A DNA stretch of 64,000 nt from Albula goreensis (GCA_022829145.1 CM040753.1:14336884-14400883), one strand, 5' to 3'; numbered from the stretch's first letter, positions 42,121 through 56,365 are shown. Program-made: numbers and translations. Notes: a model not told the origin generated them from the letters alone.

Positions 42121-43049
42121 ATTGTAAAAAGGTAAATTACCCTAAAATAACTAATTGTTTGTTTGGGGGTGCTTATTCAGGAGTTCTCTATTTTGCTACA
42201 CACCATTACAAGCCACAGCTCAACTAATCTCAATCGTTGTAATTAAAGATTCCACAAAGATCTCAACACTGCAGCTCCACATGTTTGTGAGGTCCAGTGG
42301 TGTGGATAATTAAATGCTGATTCAGTATTCCATCTTAGCCATGCTTTAAAAATGGCAATGACTTGCCCACGTAAGCATGCTGAAAAGCCGCAATCTGTAA
42401 AAGGACTTGCACAAAGTTCATTCACTTTTCTGGACAGTCAAAGAGTAGTGACATCACTCAATGTTTTAATTTTTTTCTTACATTCTGGAGAATCTGAGAC
42501 TTGCATCGGGGTGGACCAGACCATTGGTGGTCAGCAGACACAAACTTTGTCAATCAGCTCCCTGTCCAACTGTTCTTGCTCTTGTTCAATGTTTATTGTA
42601 AGGGTGTACATACAAACTTAAGCTTTACACTGGAGAAATGTGGTGTGGAGTCAGGTATTTCTGCAGTCCCGACCTAACAAGCAGAAAACGGTCCCCTAGC
42701 TGCCATTTTCATCTTTTACAGAAAATACCAGCACTCTTCACAACAAACATAGGTACAACTATGTTTCGACATGAGTTGGGATCATGCATCTGACATCTTG
42801 AAACTTCAAACAACTTCTGCTTTGAAACAATGCTTCAAGCAGTGCTTGAGAATATTGCTGTGAATATGACAAATGCACTTTCATAAATTAAATAATACAT
42901 ATAGGATACAGCCTCTACATACCAAAACTATGCCAGAAATTTTGAGAATACATGGGAGAATACGAGTTCCGTTCCTACGACTTGTCGCATGACGATTTCC
43001 GACGCAAGTCGAAATTCATATATAAATTATACCTAAGTTAGTGTAAGAC

Positions 43050-44590
43050 CAATATGACTAAGGAGACTGTACTGACCTAGGAAATCACAGGCCTGTCAGT
43101 TTAATTTGCATCACATGTAAATTAGTAGTCTATTAAAAGGGACACATTGGGATTTTTCCTTGAAAAAACTGGTACTTCAAATAACAGCAGGCATGGGTTT
43201 TGGAGAAGACAATCATGCCCAACAGACCTACTGGAACAATGTTAGGGTCATACTTATCTACATAAATGATTTTGACACAGAGGTTAGCACCATATAGTAA
43301 AACATTTACCGGCACAAATTTATACCGGGGGTAAAACCAACAGTTTACAATCATCTAAGGTCATACAGGAAGATCTAAACAGAATTCAGTGGTGGGCAGA
43401 TAACTGGCTGATGATGTTCACAACAGATAAATGTAAAGTGCTGTATTTATAAAATTAGAACCTTGGACAAGACTATTTAATGGGTGGAATGATTTAGACT
43501 GTGTTCAACATGACTTGTAAGTAAGACTTGGAAGTAATAATTAACCGAACATTCTTTATTAGAAACCAGGTTGAATACAGCAAAATGACAAAGTCACTTA
43601 TGCAAATCTCCACATCTCCAAAAGTTAAGCAGCATAACTGAAGTTCTTTACTTAACTAACTTTACTTCAGTGGCCTGACTTTAGTTAAACCATGTTTCCA
43701 AGCATATAATTCTTGGTTACTTCAAAAATATTATTCTCCATTTAGATGTTAAATTAATGTTAAATTAATGACGGCATATTTTTCTGTATTGATTTTGAAA
43801 TTTTACTTAGTTTCTTGATATCACAATAACAGCACAAATCTAAGATATTCACATTTTTAATGCTTTCCAGAGTTCGTAGTTCAGAAGTTGACTCTATTTT
43901 GCAAATGCAAGCTCAACCCTCCAAGCTGATTTCCTCCCACACATGGAGAGTTGCAAAATGATTTCACCACCAACTGGTTTGGGTTGAAATTGCAACATAT
44001 TTGTTAATGAGACATGGAATTTATTATTTATTAAACAAAAATTGTAATTAGTAAACATATATAGGACCATTCTTCATTTAAACATTGATTTGTTTTAAAT
44101 GCTCTCATCCCTAGTCAGACCATACATGAAATACCATATGCAATTCTGGGCACCTCACTACAAGAAATAAAATGAGATTGATATTCTTGAAAAAGTGCAA
44201 TACAGGGAAACTAAACTAGTCCCTGGGACAAAAACTAAAAGCTAAAATGTTAATACTTAACCAATTAAGGCTCAGTGAAAGGAAAGAAGGGAGATTCAAC
44301 AGAGGTTTTTACATTTCTATAAGGATTCAACAAGGTGAACTTACAAAGATGTTAGGTTCAGTTCAGTCTATTCAACAGGGGAGCATACATGGAAAATAGT
44401 TTATAGTAACTTACATACTGATATGAAAAAGTATTATTTACATACAGAATTGCCAATTAGAATGGGTTGCTAGGTCATGTAGTTGAGTCATAGACCCTTG
44501 GTGTATTCAAATTTACACTTATGCAAGATGGATTCACTGCAGATTAAACGATGAGCCTAGTCCTGCCTGTTCTCATTATAATATGTTCTA
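43050..44590 (+). mobile_element. Decayed LINE (non-LTR retrotransposon), ORF2 reverse transcriptase part
   Basis: Plus-strand broken frames show LINE landmarks in the right order: a region like NHRPVSL near 43090, DLNRIQWWADNWLMMFTTDK with CKVLYL near 43375-43450, DLGVIINRTFF near 43530, VRPYMKYHMQFWAPHYKK near 44118-44170, and LRLSERKEGRFNRGFYIYK near 44270. The 3' end near 44545-44590 (AGTCCTGCCTGTTCTCATTA) resembles the 3' tail of such elements. Many stops and internal losses; dead. Confidence 0.75.
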
Positions 44591-46699
44591 AATATGATCA
44601 AGCCAATGAAATGTTTCAAAGATTTCAAAGAGCATTAAACCCAACAGGCAATCCAGGGGAGTGAACCAGTTCCCAACCTCTTTTCTGGTGTATCATGCAT
44701 TCATTGCTTCTACATTGACCCTATTTAACAAAGAAACACCCACATATTCCTGACTAGCACATTAATTATAATATTTGTTTTCTTTACTATGAGCAAATGG
44801 ACAAAATGGACAAAATCTGGCAAGCATCATGAAGTATTACCACACCTGCCACAATATTTGACATTCAGTTAGCCCTCATGTCACTGTGCAATACTATCCC
44901 AAAGTGTGTGTTTACTTCAAAGCATCAACTTCATACCAAACTCTTGCTTTACTCACAGAAATGAAAAATCAACTGCAAATTCTGATCAAGTCTACTGCCT
45001 ATACATTTTTTAAATAGAGAATTTTATAAATTTTTCAAAGGGATAATGATTTTAAAAGATTGTTTCAAATAATAAATTAAATTCACTCTTAAATGCAAAT
45101 GCAAGAATGATGGGAAAACATGACTGACCAACGAAGCTATGTTTACTAAATTATGCAGAGTAGAACACCTGCCTAAAACAGCATGCAACCTTCATAACAT
45201 CTTCATGCTGTTGTCTCCAACAGTTCAGCCCAGGAGCATGTACACATTGCTAATTCAGATTGCGCCCACTGTTAATAGGTCTCAGTTACATAGGGAAATG
45301 GAAGGCTTATCAGTGTGATTAGCAGCACCAATTGGCAGTTAGAGGCAATTTCATTTGTCCACACGTAACGTTAGATTGGAAAGAAAATTATCGCTCGTCT
45401 TACCAGGTGCTGCAACCATTTATTCGCTGCTCTTCTACCAAATGAAGGTTGACCGTTCACAGAAATGCCTGCCGACGTGTTCCCGATGTCAGCTAACATT
45501 AGTGACAACGATAACTTGTCCACAACATCGTAGACATAATATCGGGGAAATAATCCAATTTCAAATAGCAGATTAGCCAGACAGCTACCAAGACACATTC
45601 AAGTTAGTAGCCTGTCAAGGTAGCTACATGATAACTTGTTATTCAGCAATGGCACCGCACAATGAAATGTTAGCTAGTAAGATAGGTAGTTGGTAACGAA
45701 GATTGGTAGTTCGCCTGCCAGACACCAAGCGCAATGCTAGCCAGCTACACGAAAAAATAAATTCTCTTCTTTTATAACTTTTAAAAAGGCAATGAGTGGT
45801 TCGCGCAGCGACCACTGACATATGAACTCTTGCTAGCTAAATAGTTAAATATTCCCCAGGTCGCGAGAGCAGGTTTGTTAAAGTCAACAGAATTTTAAAG
45901 CCTGACTTAATGTCAATCATGTATCTACCAATCTAGGTAGCGATAACTATCCTTACCCTAAAATTCACTATGGATCGAATTCAACTGCGTCCCTAGATAA
46001 GAGCTGTCACTTTTGTATTTTGACAAAAAGTTGAAAAATCTGGTGCCAACTACAGCTCACTATCTTGGGAACGTGAGTAATATTTCCGCCATGCTTCGTT
46101 CCAGATTTAAAAGCAAATGTTAGCAATGGAATATGCTCGCTAGTACTAACTAGTTGGCCGTTTAGGCTATCACAGCAAAAACAGCAGGTCAACCAGCATA
46201 ACATTAAACCAGACAGTGAACTGGCTGATGTTAGCAATCAGTTAAGGATCCAGTTTACCACGTTGGTCGTGTCTATAGTAAAACAGCGATTCGATCCCGT
46301 TAGAGGTATCACATAAAACAAGCCAGTCGCATACAATAATGTGAAGAACATTGTGTGATAGCAACCCTGTGACACCGACATCTTTCCTGGAATTCACCGA
46401 AACGTAGAACAAATAACGATAGCTACAGTAGTTAGCTGGGCACGTTTGCACACGACCTATTTTAGCAAGGTATAAACCTGCCATTATGAATGAACTTGAA
46501 AAGTATCGTGTCACTAAAATAACCCCCAAACACATTTGTTAAACTGCGGGAAACGAGTTGGCTATGACATAGACTTCCAGTTGAACGTACACACAAAGTA
46601 ACGTTAGCTAGTAATTGATAACAGTAAGTTAGCTAGCTAGCCAGCCAACTTAGTCTCGGAATCCTCATTTCGCGAGACACATGAGAGTACTCTCATGGC

Positions 46700-47060
46700 T
46701 GATGCCTGCTTGGTTAGCTGGACGGATAGCTAACACTAGCAACCGCCACACGCGCGCGGTGTTCATAAAAAGGTTAATTTTAATTACATATAGGATACTC
46801 ACCCAGAACCACCTGGCCTCTTTGACTATCACCTGAGATTCATAATGCGGCTGATATATTTTTTAAAGAAAGAAAACGTACTTTAAGCAACGAACCGCGG
46901 TCGGAACAAAAATGTGCTCACCGCACACTATACGTTGCTTTCACAATGTTGACAGCTTGTGGCGCAAGTCTCTTCTCCGACTCGACACTCGACTGCCTGA
47001 AACTGGCTCAGACGCTAGTCAGTCAGACTGAGGAAGTGAGGCAGAGGATGTGAGGTCATT
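46700..47060 (-). promoter_or_regulatory. atp13a3: Probable atp13a3 promoter and noncoding first exon
   Basis: CpG-richer stretch in an AT-rich landscape, with two good minus-strand donors: TTCTGG/gtgagtat at 46803 and GTGTGCG/gtgagc near 46920. An acceptor-like ATATATCAG lies between them near 46855. This suggests one or two short noncoding first exons for atp13a3, the nearest downstream gene on that strand. No transcript evidence is available; no TATA box seen. Confidence 0.45.
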
Positions 47061-49199
47061 TGAGAATCTACAGATAAAAGGCTGTACACACCTAACGTCA
47101 CATTTTAATATCAGTCATCGAAAACTGTAGACGCTATTACATTGGGACGTTTCTAATTATGGTTTATGGTACCTGTTTTAGGGTTTTTTTTAATATATAT
47201 TTTTTTCATTTGTATGAATCTGTATTGTTCTATATTCCATTATGTGCCGTTTTTCACAATAGCGATGTGCACATAGTCTACAACGTTTCTGTCAGCTGTT
47301 AGTAGATTAGTTTAAGGACTGTTTGGAAGCAAAATATTAACTATCTACAGCTTCTTTTGGGGGGAAAAAAGAGATTGTGTCTGCCCTGTCTATCCATCCA
47401 AGGTAAATGATAGTTGGCGTAAACTGACCCATGCCCCTGTAACTCTTGGTGCTTTTAACACAATTAAGAAATGTATTTCTAGAATAGACTGGACCTTGCG
47501 CAATCCCTCGCTTACACCGTAAAACGACGCATACAGCAAGAATAGCGCGTATTAACTCTCGACTACATAGTCCCAAACTGTGGTCAGTGTGGTTTGCTAA
47601 TTTGGGACTTTAGGACCTCTAGAACTATGCTGACTGCTCTCGCTGCCAGGATAGTGGATACAGCTTTAATGTGTTAGAGAAGTGGTTAGCTACTATGAAT
47701 CAAGCTGAAAATTGCAATTATATTGAAAATTTAGAACGAGGTGTTGAAATACACGAGGAAATACACTGACTGGCTGTATATCATTACAAAACTAACAATG
47801 TTCATGGTGCAATGTTCATAGCGGTCTGCATTTGGGAGGCCACAATTGGCTTAAGGCTATTTTACACTGCAGGCTCTTCGACCGCCACAGACACTCGAAG
47901 CCAAAGTCCTCTAATTACAATTGCAACAGATTATGTTCTGTTATACAATAAGTGAACACTTGCCTACAGTATAACACTGGTCTATTTAAAATTTTTAATC
48001 AAGCCTTTTCGTCATTGTTTCGTCATTCGGGAGGGAGTAATTCAAAGAGTAATCTGAAAATTTACATCCGATATAGTAGAGGCAGAAGTGAATGCACTTG
48101 GCACTGGAAATATAGGAGCCTGTTTGATTACTCAGATGTCCTTTGGTATCCAATTTCATAAAGTTGATTGCTTATTTTTTACATTTGACATTTGAAATAT
48201 ACTGCTATCATCAAAACAAAAGTTCATTTTCAAAGAATAAAACTATTCTGAACGTTAATTTGTCTGTAGATTATAAAACAGGTACTGACTGTCAACATAC
48301 ATAAGAAAGCTATGATTGATACTCTGTGCATGGTTTTTATTATTGTTTATATGCCACCTGACAAACCAAAATAATGTTTTGTTTTTTTTCAGGCCAGTTT
48401 CATCACCTGCATGGAACTGTAACCCACAGATACATACAGTAATTAAATTTGTAACATGTGATTAGCCTTTAATCCAATTGTTTCCTTCATCACTTTCATA
48501 AAATGATTCATTCACATATTTTGTTTATGAAATTAAGAATGAGATATTTCTGTCTACTGGTTTGTCTTGTCCTGCTTTATCAGGAAACTAATAGTACTTT
48601 ATGTAAATCATTTATTGTCAATATTATAATTTTCCATATAGATTTGGTCAGTTGGTGAATGCATCATAATGCAGACATTATCAGAGACAAACACAAAGAA
48701 AAAGGCCTCTGCAATACATGTATCGCAAATGTAAATGCACTACAGAGCAAACAATACAACAATCATACAGATATTTTTCACATTTATATGACAAGTTATT
48801 GAAGATAAATTATAATTCTCTTGCAAATTTTTCGGGCTTTGAAATACACTGGAATATAGTAGCAGAATTCAAATCATTCAAATTCCTCCCATGTGATTCA
48901 AAAGACCTTTGAGAGGTCGTGGCAGACTCTTCAGTCCTTAAGAAAAACAAAACAAAAAACTCAGTGAAGCCTGCAGCTGCAGACGCTATAATCCTCACTC
49001 CACATTCATTGTGCAAACAGAATTCCACACATTTAGACGGACCAGTCAGTCTGTTTTTATTCCCGTAGGTCTTCAAAATCAGAACAAACTTGAACCTTTG
49101 GCCCCACGGAGCAGAACTGCCTAGTGAAACATGAGGGGGCTTAAAATGACAACAGAGAACAGGAGCATGTGTAAAGGTGCAGAATCAGTGCACCACATA

Positions 49200-49470
49200 C
49201 TACTCCACAGCACTGATCCAGGGTCAGCCATAGAACACTGATGCTCTAAAAGCACTGATTCAGTCAGCCAAAGAATACTAACTATCCAAGAGCACTGATC
49301 TACAATCAGCCATAGAACACTAATTCCACTGATCCAGGATCAGCCACAAACACAAATGTTGTTAGACTACAGATCCAGGATCAGCCAGGGGACACTATTG
49401 CTCCAAGAAAACTGATCCCTGATCAGCCAGAAGACGCTATTGCTCCCAGACAACTTATCCAAGATCAGCT
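49200..49470 (+). repeat. About 45-bp degenerate tandem repeat
   Basis: Six or so diverged units centred on ACTGATCCAGGATCAGCCA followed by ACACTANTGCTCCAAGA. The core GATCCAGGATC is itself a short inverted repeat. Confidence 0.65.
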
Positions 49471-51418
49471 CTTGAAAAGTATTAATCTCTGTTTGTGTCG
49501 CACAGACTTTTCTCTTGTGACAGTATTGCTGACTCAGCATCAGCTGCTGCAGAATCTGATGGAGCATTTCAGGAAGCTCAGCCTGTGTGGTTAACCTTTG
49601 ACAATACAAAGGACAGCTCACCATTCATGCTTAGAATGCCATAGGACTGGAGAGGCAGGACTGGAAATCACAGAATCGTTGTTAACTGTATGTCAAACTG
49701 AGGCAATTCTGTTCTTACAATACCTCTACTCCAATCATTTTTAATTCTCCCATGTACTCTCACAAATTTGTGCTCACTTTCTTCATACTCTATTAGTAAA
49801 TAAGGTGGCACTGTGAGCAGTTTCCTATGGTTATTTTGGTTTTTACTCAGCAGGAGGTACTGAGTCAACAGTTAGTAAAAAGAGGCCATGGCTATGTGGG
49901 CTGTGCACCGGTATCTAATCTATTTGATAACATTAACACAAACAACGGGTATACAATAGCTACTCAGCAGCCATGGGGTCATGTTCCTGAATTAGCCCAC
50001 AACTAAGATTCTATGCTCAGAGCTCCAGTCTCTGGGAAAGTGAATATCAGAGGGCCTGCCAAGGTTCAAAAATTCATGTCTACCTGCATTATTGTAAAGC
50101 AGAAGTACAACATTGTGAGAACAGTTCATTGGTAAGTGAAGGTCATAATAACTTCACCTCCAGAATTATTGGCACTCATGCTAAAGATGACACAAACCAG
50201 TGAATGTATATATTCTATGCTCTAAAATTTTATAAAATTGTATTCATTCATCTGAATATACTTATTTACATTTTTTGAAAGAGGTATATTTTGTTTCACT
50301 TGAAGGCATCGCTGTGCCAGTTTTAGCCATGAATGAAGGTAATATAATTTCTAGGTGAGCTACCATCAGCCACCTTATTGATTAAATTAGTGGATGTATT
50401 CAGCCTCTGAAAGAGAAAAGTAGCCTAAGACCATCATCCATTGCTGCTCTGCTCTCTCAGAGGCACAATACCAAACACCTCATTAACCTCAAAGAATGAC
50501 ATAGAGATGTTCTTAGATACAACTACATTTTCTAATGATCTATAAATACTAGAAAATGCTGCATAATTTTCTGATTAAAATTATATTACTACAAAAATTG
50601 AAAAAATATAAAAAGATAAATAATTACAATTTGGTATGTATTATTCATCCAAATAATTATTTTGTCAGTAAAATGTATTACATTGAGAACAATAACTGAT
50701 TAAAAGGGGAAAAATAGCCTCATTTATTTGAAATAAACATTGTACTACTGTGAGATTTACTGTTTATATCAGCAGCTGTAAATCTTCTCAGTTTAATTGA
50801 AAATCTGTGGTTCAAGTGTGTGTGCACTCTACTCTCTGCGCTAATTTGTACTGAGAGATATGTCACCAAAGGAAACAGAATTGGAGAAAAGAATTTCCCT
50901 CACAACTTGACCGTAATCTGGACAATATCCCCTTATCAGCTCAGGGGAAATATCCTCACTGCCTATCAGTTAAAACAGGACTATGATTCTGACACAATAT
51001 GGATCAGCCATTGAGAAAGCTCCTGAGCTGGCCTTGCAGGAAACATGTGGTTAAAGAGGAGATTTATGAGTGTCCAGAAGGGCGTGTGCCACCCAGCCTG
51101 CCCCTTATTGTGTTCTCTGGGTTTATAATACAGACCTGATAACCAGGCTGACCAGCAGAATACAGGAAGTGACCCACTGAACTTGTGGGATAGCATTTGA
51201 ATTATGTTGATCCATTCAGGACTTACATGTGACAGATCCCTGATGGATTCCATTATTTAGTGCAGTGTCTGCTTGGGCTGTACAAATACATTATTTTTTA
51301 TTGTCATTGTGATATCAACTTGCACAATAAACACATCACAAAATATTATTCTTTAACTTTGAATAGACCTATAGATATAGAGTGATTAAAAAGTATGTGC
51401 ATAGCATTTACTTAGTAG

Positions 51419-51420
<2 letters not shown>

Positions 51421-51453
<33 letters not shown>
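51421..51453 (+). repeat. (TGT)n microsatellite
   Basis: Eleven TGT units; followed by a purine-rich strand at about 51480-51550. Confidence 0.95.
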
Positions 51454-54400
51454 AGTAACCATGAGGATTATGTTTTATGAGGAGCAGATAGAAGAGGGCA
51501 GGAGGAGTCGGGGGGAGAAACACTAGGGAGGGGGCTGGGAGAAAGTGGAAGAGTTGGCATTTTGTGTTTTTTTTATTGTAAATATTTTAGTAAATTGATG
51601 CTTTATGTTGCATTTGGTCAATAAAAGGATACTGGAAATATTTTTTTATTGTTTTGATTCAACAGGGTATTTGTTGTCTGAGTCTATGTTATAAGTATAT
51701 GGACAGTTGCAGAAAGGCAACTATACATACTCAGAACTCATCTATTAAAAGGAACATCATTATCACAGTATTCAAGAATGTTATTGCACATCAATTTTCC
51801 TCTCATCATGCAGCCCTAGTATTAGCCGAAATACCATTAGAATTAGGGAGCTTTGTTTACCTGTTACCTAAAATTAATCACCAACAGGACAGAAGAAGGA
51901 CACACCATAGAGCTGTTACTGGGGAAACAGATGGGACATGTTTCATTACCTGCCTTTTATTTCTCTTCATGACACTAACCAGCCCTACAAGTTATGGCTG
52001 TCTTGGTTCAGTTCCACCCTCAAATATGTCTTAAGACATTTTTCATGTTTTCAGTTTGAAGTTATAAATTTGATGTCTGAACATGTGTTTTGGCCCCAGC
52101 TGTGTTATCAACACTGTTTCTGAAACTCTTATCTAAATGATATTATGCTGAATGGCTTTCCTGGTCACATACAACTGCCCAGGATGAGGTAGACTAGGCT
52201 GACAGAGGAACTGCTTCAAATCTTGATCAAATATCTAATCAGAGACTTGAAAATGAGTTGATATTTACTCACATTTAAAGATAGAACAGAAGGATCAAAA
52301 TATAATAGAAATATATCACTTGTCTATATGGCTAAAACATGTATCTGATGCAATAATCTCCTTTCTCATGCATATAATTTTGTGTATAGCAGTTTCGTAA
52401 TGTTAACAGAATGTTAAAGGAGTAATGTAATGATAATTTGTCCACAGGATTACTGTGTTGGTAGTTGAATGGCTCAAATAAAATTCAACAATTGTAAAGA
52501 TTGTGTTGTATGTTTCTTAGGCAACATTCTATGTGTGCCAATCCCTGTCTGAAAATGAAGTGGGGCCAGCATCTCTGAACTGCAGTGTGTTAAACAGACA
52601 TCAGGCTGTGGATTGTAAACAGTTCCCAAAATAGCAGCTCAGGGCGCCAAATCCCCCATAGACCCTCTCTAACTAGGAGAAACAGAATTTCCGAGGTAGA
52701 CTGGTCCTGTCTGATCTTTTGACACACAATTTGCCACAGCAAAAATCTGCACTGACTCTGCCCTGCACTGACACCACCTCCTAGCAAATGTTGGACCAAC
52801 AGAAAGCAAGTTTCAAGCTGCTCAGAATTAAGCTGCTATTGGCACAGTGCTGAGATGTGGGGCCACACTTGAGGAAGCCTGTCTGTGAAAAATAATTCCC
52901 CTGCACTCCCATTATACACAGCAAATATATTTTTATGCATAACAGAGAATATTTGAAGATCCTTCTGCTGCACGTTTCAATGTCTATGAACTGGCAGCTT
53001 AATTTAATCATAAACAGATTCAGGCAAATGCAAAAGGTCATTCCTCTGAAAGTATTGTAAGTGGGCAAGTTCAGCTCACATTTAATGAGATCATGTGTGT
53101 GATGGAAGAGAATTTAACTCATTTAGTTTGAGAGTGTGTCAGTGTGCATGAGTATGTGAAACCATATCAGTGAATTGTTGCGTGATTTCATGTTCAAAGT
53201 GTGAGAGAGTGCATGTTTGAGTGTGCATGCAAGTGTGCATACATGAATGTGACTGCAAGTGTCAGGATTATCAACACAACTGGTCATGTATATCTGTTCA
53301 TGTAAGCGCTCCTAGCCTTGCGTTTATCTATGTTTTCAAGTACCTTTCTCAAGAGCACATTTTCTCAAAAGTTATGCCCGTTCATACAAACTTGTCACTC
53401 TTAGGCCCATAGTCCATAACCAGTGTATCCAAGCACTAACAAGGAGGAAATGTTCATAATGAGAGCAAGGCTGTGGTTCACCCCAGCCTCAGCCCAGACA
53501 GGACGCTGTGGAGCCCTGCTCTTTCACACACCCCAGTGGGAGCAGTTTATATAACTCCTGTTTCCCCGTTTTGTGAATTGTTTAAAACTCAATTGTTTGT
53601 TCTGTGCTGCTTGCTTTTGTTTCAGATTAAATGAGTTTGTGTGTTAATTGACTTTTACAGGAACTGCTTTAGACAGGAGCCATAAGGAGTAGATCAGGGA
53701 GCTGTGCCAAGAAAGAGCTGAGTGTTCAACAGGGAGGCCAGTTTGTGTCTCAACTCTCTCTGCCCCACTCTTTTGTCAAACTGCCTTACAGATTAGTCAT
53801 TTCATGTCAAATCAAGGGTCATATTTAAAATAGCTTCAATTTGACTAACACTTCCATTCATTGATGTATAAAAAATCTGGGAATGAAACAAAAAATGTAA
53901 TGCCTGCACTCTAGTGCCGTCTATTGAAACAACAGACTTGTGGACAGGTTCAAAATTTCTCAAATCAAAATCTGCTGAAAATGACAACCTGATGTGGTTT
54001 AGTGACCTGTAAAAAAATAAATATGAATTCAGACAGGTTTAATTCAGGTTTAGATGTTAGATTTTATCTGACCTCTAAAGCAATATCCACATTAAGCATT
54101 TTAGGATGTCCCTTGCTAACTGTATGCTAATTGGCTATACCAACCTAGAGACTGGATTTCCAAGGCACCTTACAACTTCAAGTCACCAAAATTTGAAGAG
54201 CTTAATCTGAAGTTGTTTTAACACATTTCATATTTCATTTGCAATGCAATTGTGCAGCCAACACTAGATGGCACCCTTGCATGGGATGTACATAATAGGT
54301 TTGTACACTGCTAAAGCATGTATTGGAATTGTCAAACTAGTCGTGGGTTTTTAGTTAATTTATCAAGTCTCACTATCTAAGCTATTTAGAAACACCAGAA

Positions 54401-54851
54401 TGGCTTGCCTCTACAAAGGATGTTGATTCGTTAGTGAATTTTTAACAAATATATAAAAGTATTTGTGTATCTCTTGTGCCTCACTATGTTTTGACTGGGT
54501 ACATTTTTTGGGACTCTGTGGACTCATTTTTCACTCCTGTGTTGTGTATTAAAGTTCATATTGACATACTTTATGCAATTTGTTTCAAGAGCAGTCCCGT
54601 TTTCCATGGAGCAAAAACTGACTGCTGCAAAACTGACAAGAAACAGGACATCTATACACTATTGGACAAAACTGGAAAAATCAGCACCGGAGACGATACA
54701 AACATTTATTTAATCAATAATTAATGAAAATGAAAGCAAATCAAAGAAAATATTAATCTTGGTTGACATAATGAATATTCTCTCCCGTGACGGCTCATCA
54801 GGTTTTCAAGCACTACTTCCAGCCTACACTACTGTCGACAAACATGACATA

Positions 54852-55391
54852 CAGTGATGTCCAAAAGTCTGGGACCACTAGTGGAAGAGCTTCTATTTTG
54901 CATTATTTTATAATTTAATACAATTGTTTAATTACAAATTGTATTGACAATTTGAGTGAGGTTGTTTCTTTGAAAAATGTACATGAATTTCCAGAATGTC
55001 TTAGTTTTCAGTATGTCCCCTTTAGCTTTAATGACTTAATGGGTGCACTGGATCTGGCATGGACTCCACAAGTTTGAGCAAAACCTGATGATGCAGGTTA
55101 TCACACGGTCTTTAACTGCACAAACCTTTTTTGGCCTTTAAGTGCCCCAATAAAAGTTTGATGGGGTCTGACCTTTTCTACAAATTGATTGACAGGGTCA
55201 GTGTCACACATTATCTTGAATTTGCTCTACACATTGTGCAGATTCTTCAATATTTCTTCATTTAAGATGTCATAACTTTTCTTTGTTTTAAATGTTTCAA
55301 ATCCTAAAACTTTGTGATTAATTCCTGGTTAACATGAAAAAGGTTTGGGGGAACAATGTTCAATGTGGTCTCAGACTTTTCAACCCCACTG
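54852..55391. mobile_element. Non-autonomous Tc1/mariner-like element, 540 bp
   Basis: The left end CAGTGATGTCCAAAAGTCTG and the right end, read in reverse complement, CAGTGGGGTTGAAAAGTCTG are inverted repeats that stay similar for about 28 bp (then GGACCAC versus AGACCAC). Both ends are flanked by TA (54850-54851 and 55392-55393), the target duplication of the Tc1/mariner superfamily. No transposase frame is present. Confidence 0.8.
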
Positions 55392-55393
55392 TA

Positions 55394-56365
55394 TGTTCAA
55401 CAAGAGCAAAATTTTACAAAATCTATTCAGTTAAATTTGAGTTTTTTCCTTATTTTCATCATTGTATTTCATGGAAATACTGTTATTTTAACAGTGCCAT
55501 GCTTGCACAGCCTTTGAAATGAAAGTACTTCATATCTTCAAATATATTTGTATAGATACATATGTCAGATGAGCCTGTTTCACTCAGTTCTGTGGTGATG
55601 TTTTCTAATCTTTGTAAAGGGTTGGGCCAGTGAGCCTGGGCCAAACTGTGTGCCTGCTTAAACAACAGTGACATAATTACCATTCCACTCCCAGCCTCCA
55701 GAGATCGAGCAACATTCACTTTATTTAATCTCCTGCTCAAACAGCTCTGGTAGAACTGAGCCAATAACCTCCACAAAGCAGTACAGCACTTGGAAGGCTG
55801 GCAGTCAGTTCTGACCAGTATTATTGTTTGGCCAATATTCCCTGAAGAAGGAAGGTCTAAAGGTGAAATCTCAGCACTTTAGACATATGCATTAAAATTG
55901 CGCAGGACCTCTTGTCATCTTGACCATCACTTATCTGAAGCAGGTATAATTTCCTGCTTTACAATGGGAGTGTATTCTACACTTCCACCCAATTATTTAA
56001 CTTCAACTTCTTCCTATGAGTTGATCCACTCCCAACAGTATTGCAGGGTGAATCAATAAAACACAGTATACATCTGAGTCATTCAGACACTGTCACATCT
56101 GAATCAATCAGCAAAGAGGCTCTGAAATTCAACAGAACATATCTGCTAATCTTCCACACTACTTCTCAACACTCACACTTGAATTGAATTCTGGGTAGTC
56201 AGATTACAATGGGCAGTCTATTTTGGGTCCTTGTTTAAGCACACAGATTTACAACATGGCTTTCAGGCATCCAGGGATGTGGCGAGTGTATGAACTTTCT
56301 CCTTTCACACACATGCACACAGGGCTCACTCTATACGCACACACAACCATGGGTCAGGTTAGGGG
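55394..56365 (-). other. lsg1: lsg1 3' flank
   Basis: Sequence after the lsg1 stop. No convincing minus-strand AATAAA was seen within 500 nt; one lies near 55721-55726. Otherwise nothing recognised. Confidence 0.4.

Larger units (their letters stand above)
32623..46803 (-). other. atp13a3: Probable atp13a3 5'-UTR intron (about 14 kb)
   Basis: The first coding exon starts at an acceptor (CTGCAG) one base before the ATG, so the 5' UTR must be spliced from upstream. The best donor is TTCTGG/gtgagtat at 46802-46803, in a CpG-richer region. The interval holds dead LINE fragments, minisatellites, simple repeats and no coding exon that could be recognised. Another possible donor on the same strand (CACCTG/gtaagacg near 45400) could define an alternative noncoding exon. 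Confidence 0.5.
47061..54849. other. Gene-free spacer between atp13a3 and lsg1
   Basis: No splice-bounded exon with recognisable similarity was found; open frames are short and lack family features. Contents seen: a degenerate repeat at 49200-49470 and a (GTT)n microsatellite at 51421. TMEM44, which lies between ATP13A3 and LSG1 in human as I recall it, was not found here. Confidence 0.6.

Noticed and set aside
51654..52034. Plus-strand open frame of 126 codons in the spacer
   Set aside because: No recognisable domain, no splice partners and AT-rich background composition; treated as chance.
47061..56365. Possible tmem44 or other gene between atp13a3 and lsg1
   Set aside because: No splice-bounded multi-exon pattern with membrane segments was found; only repeats and unstructured sequence.
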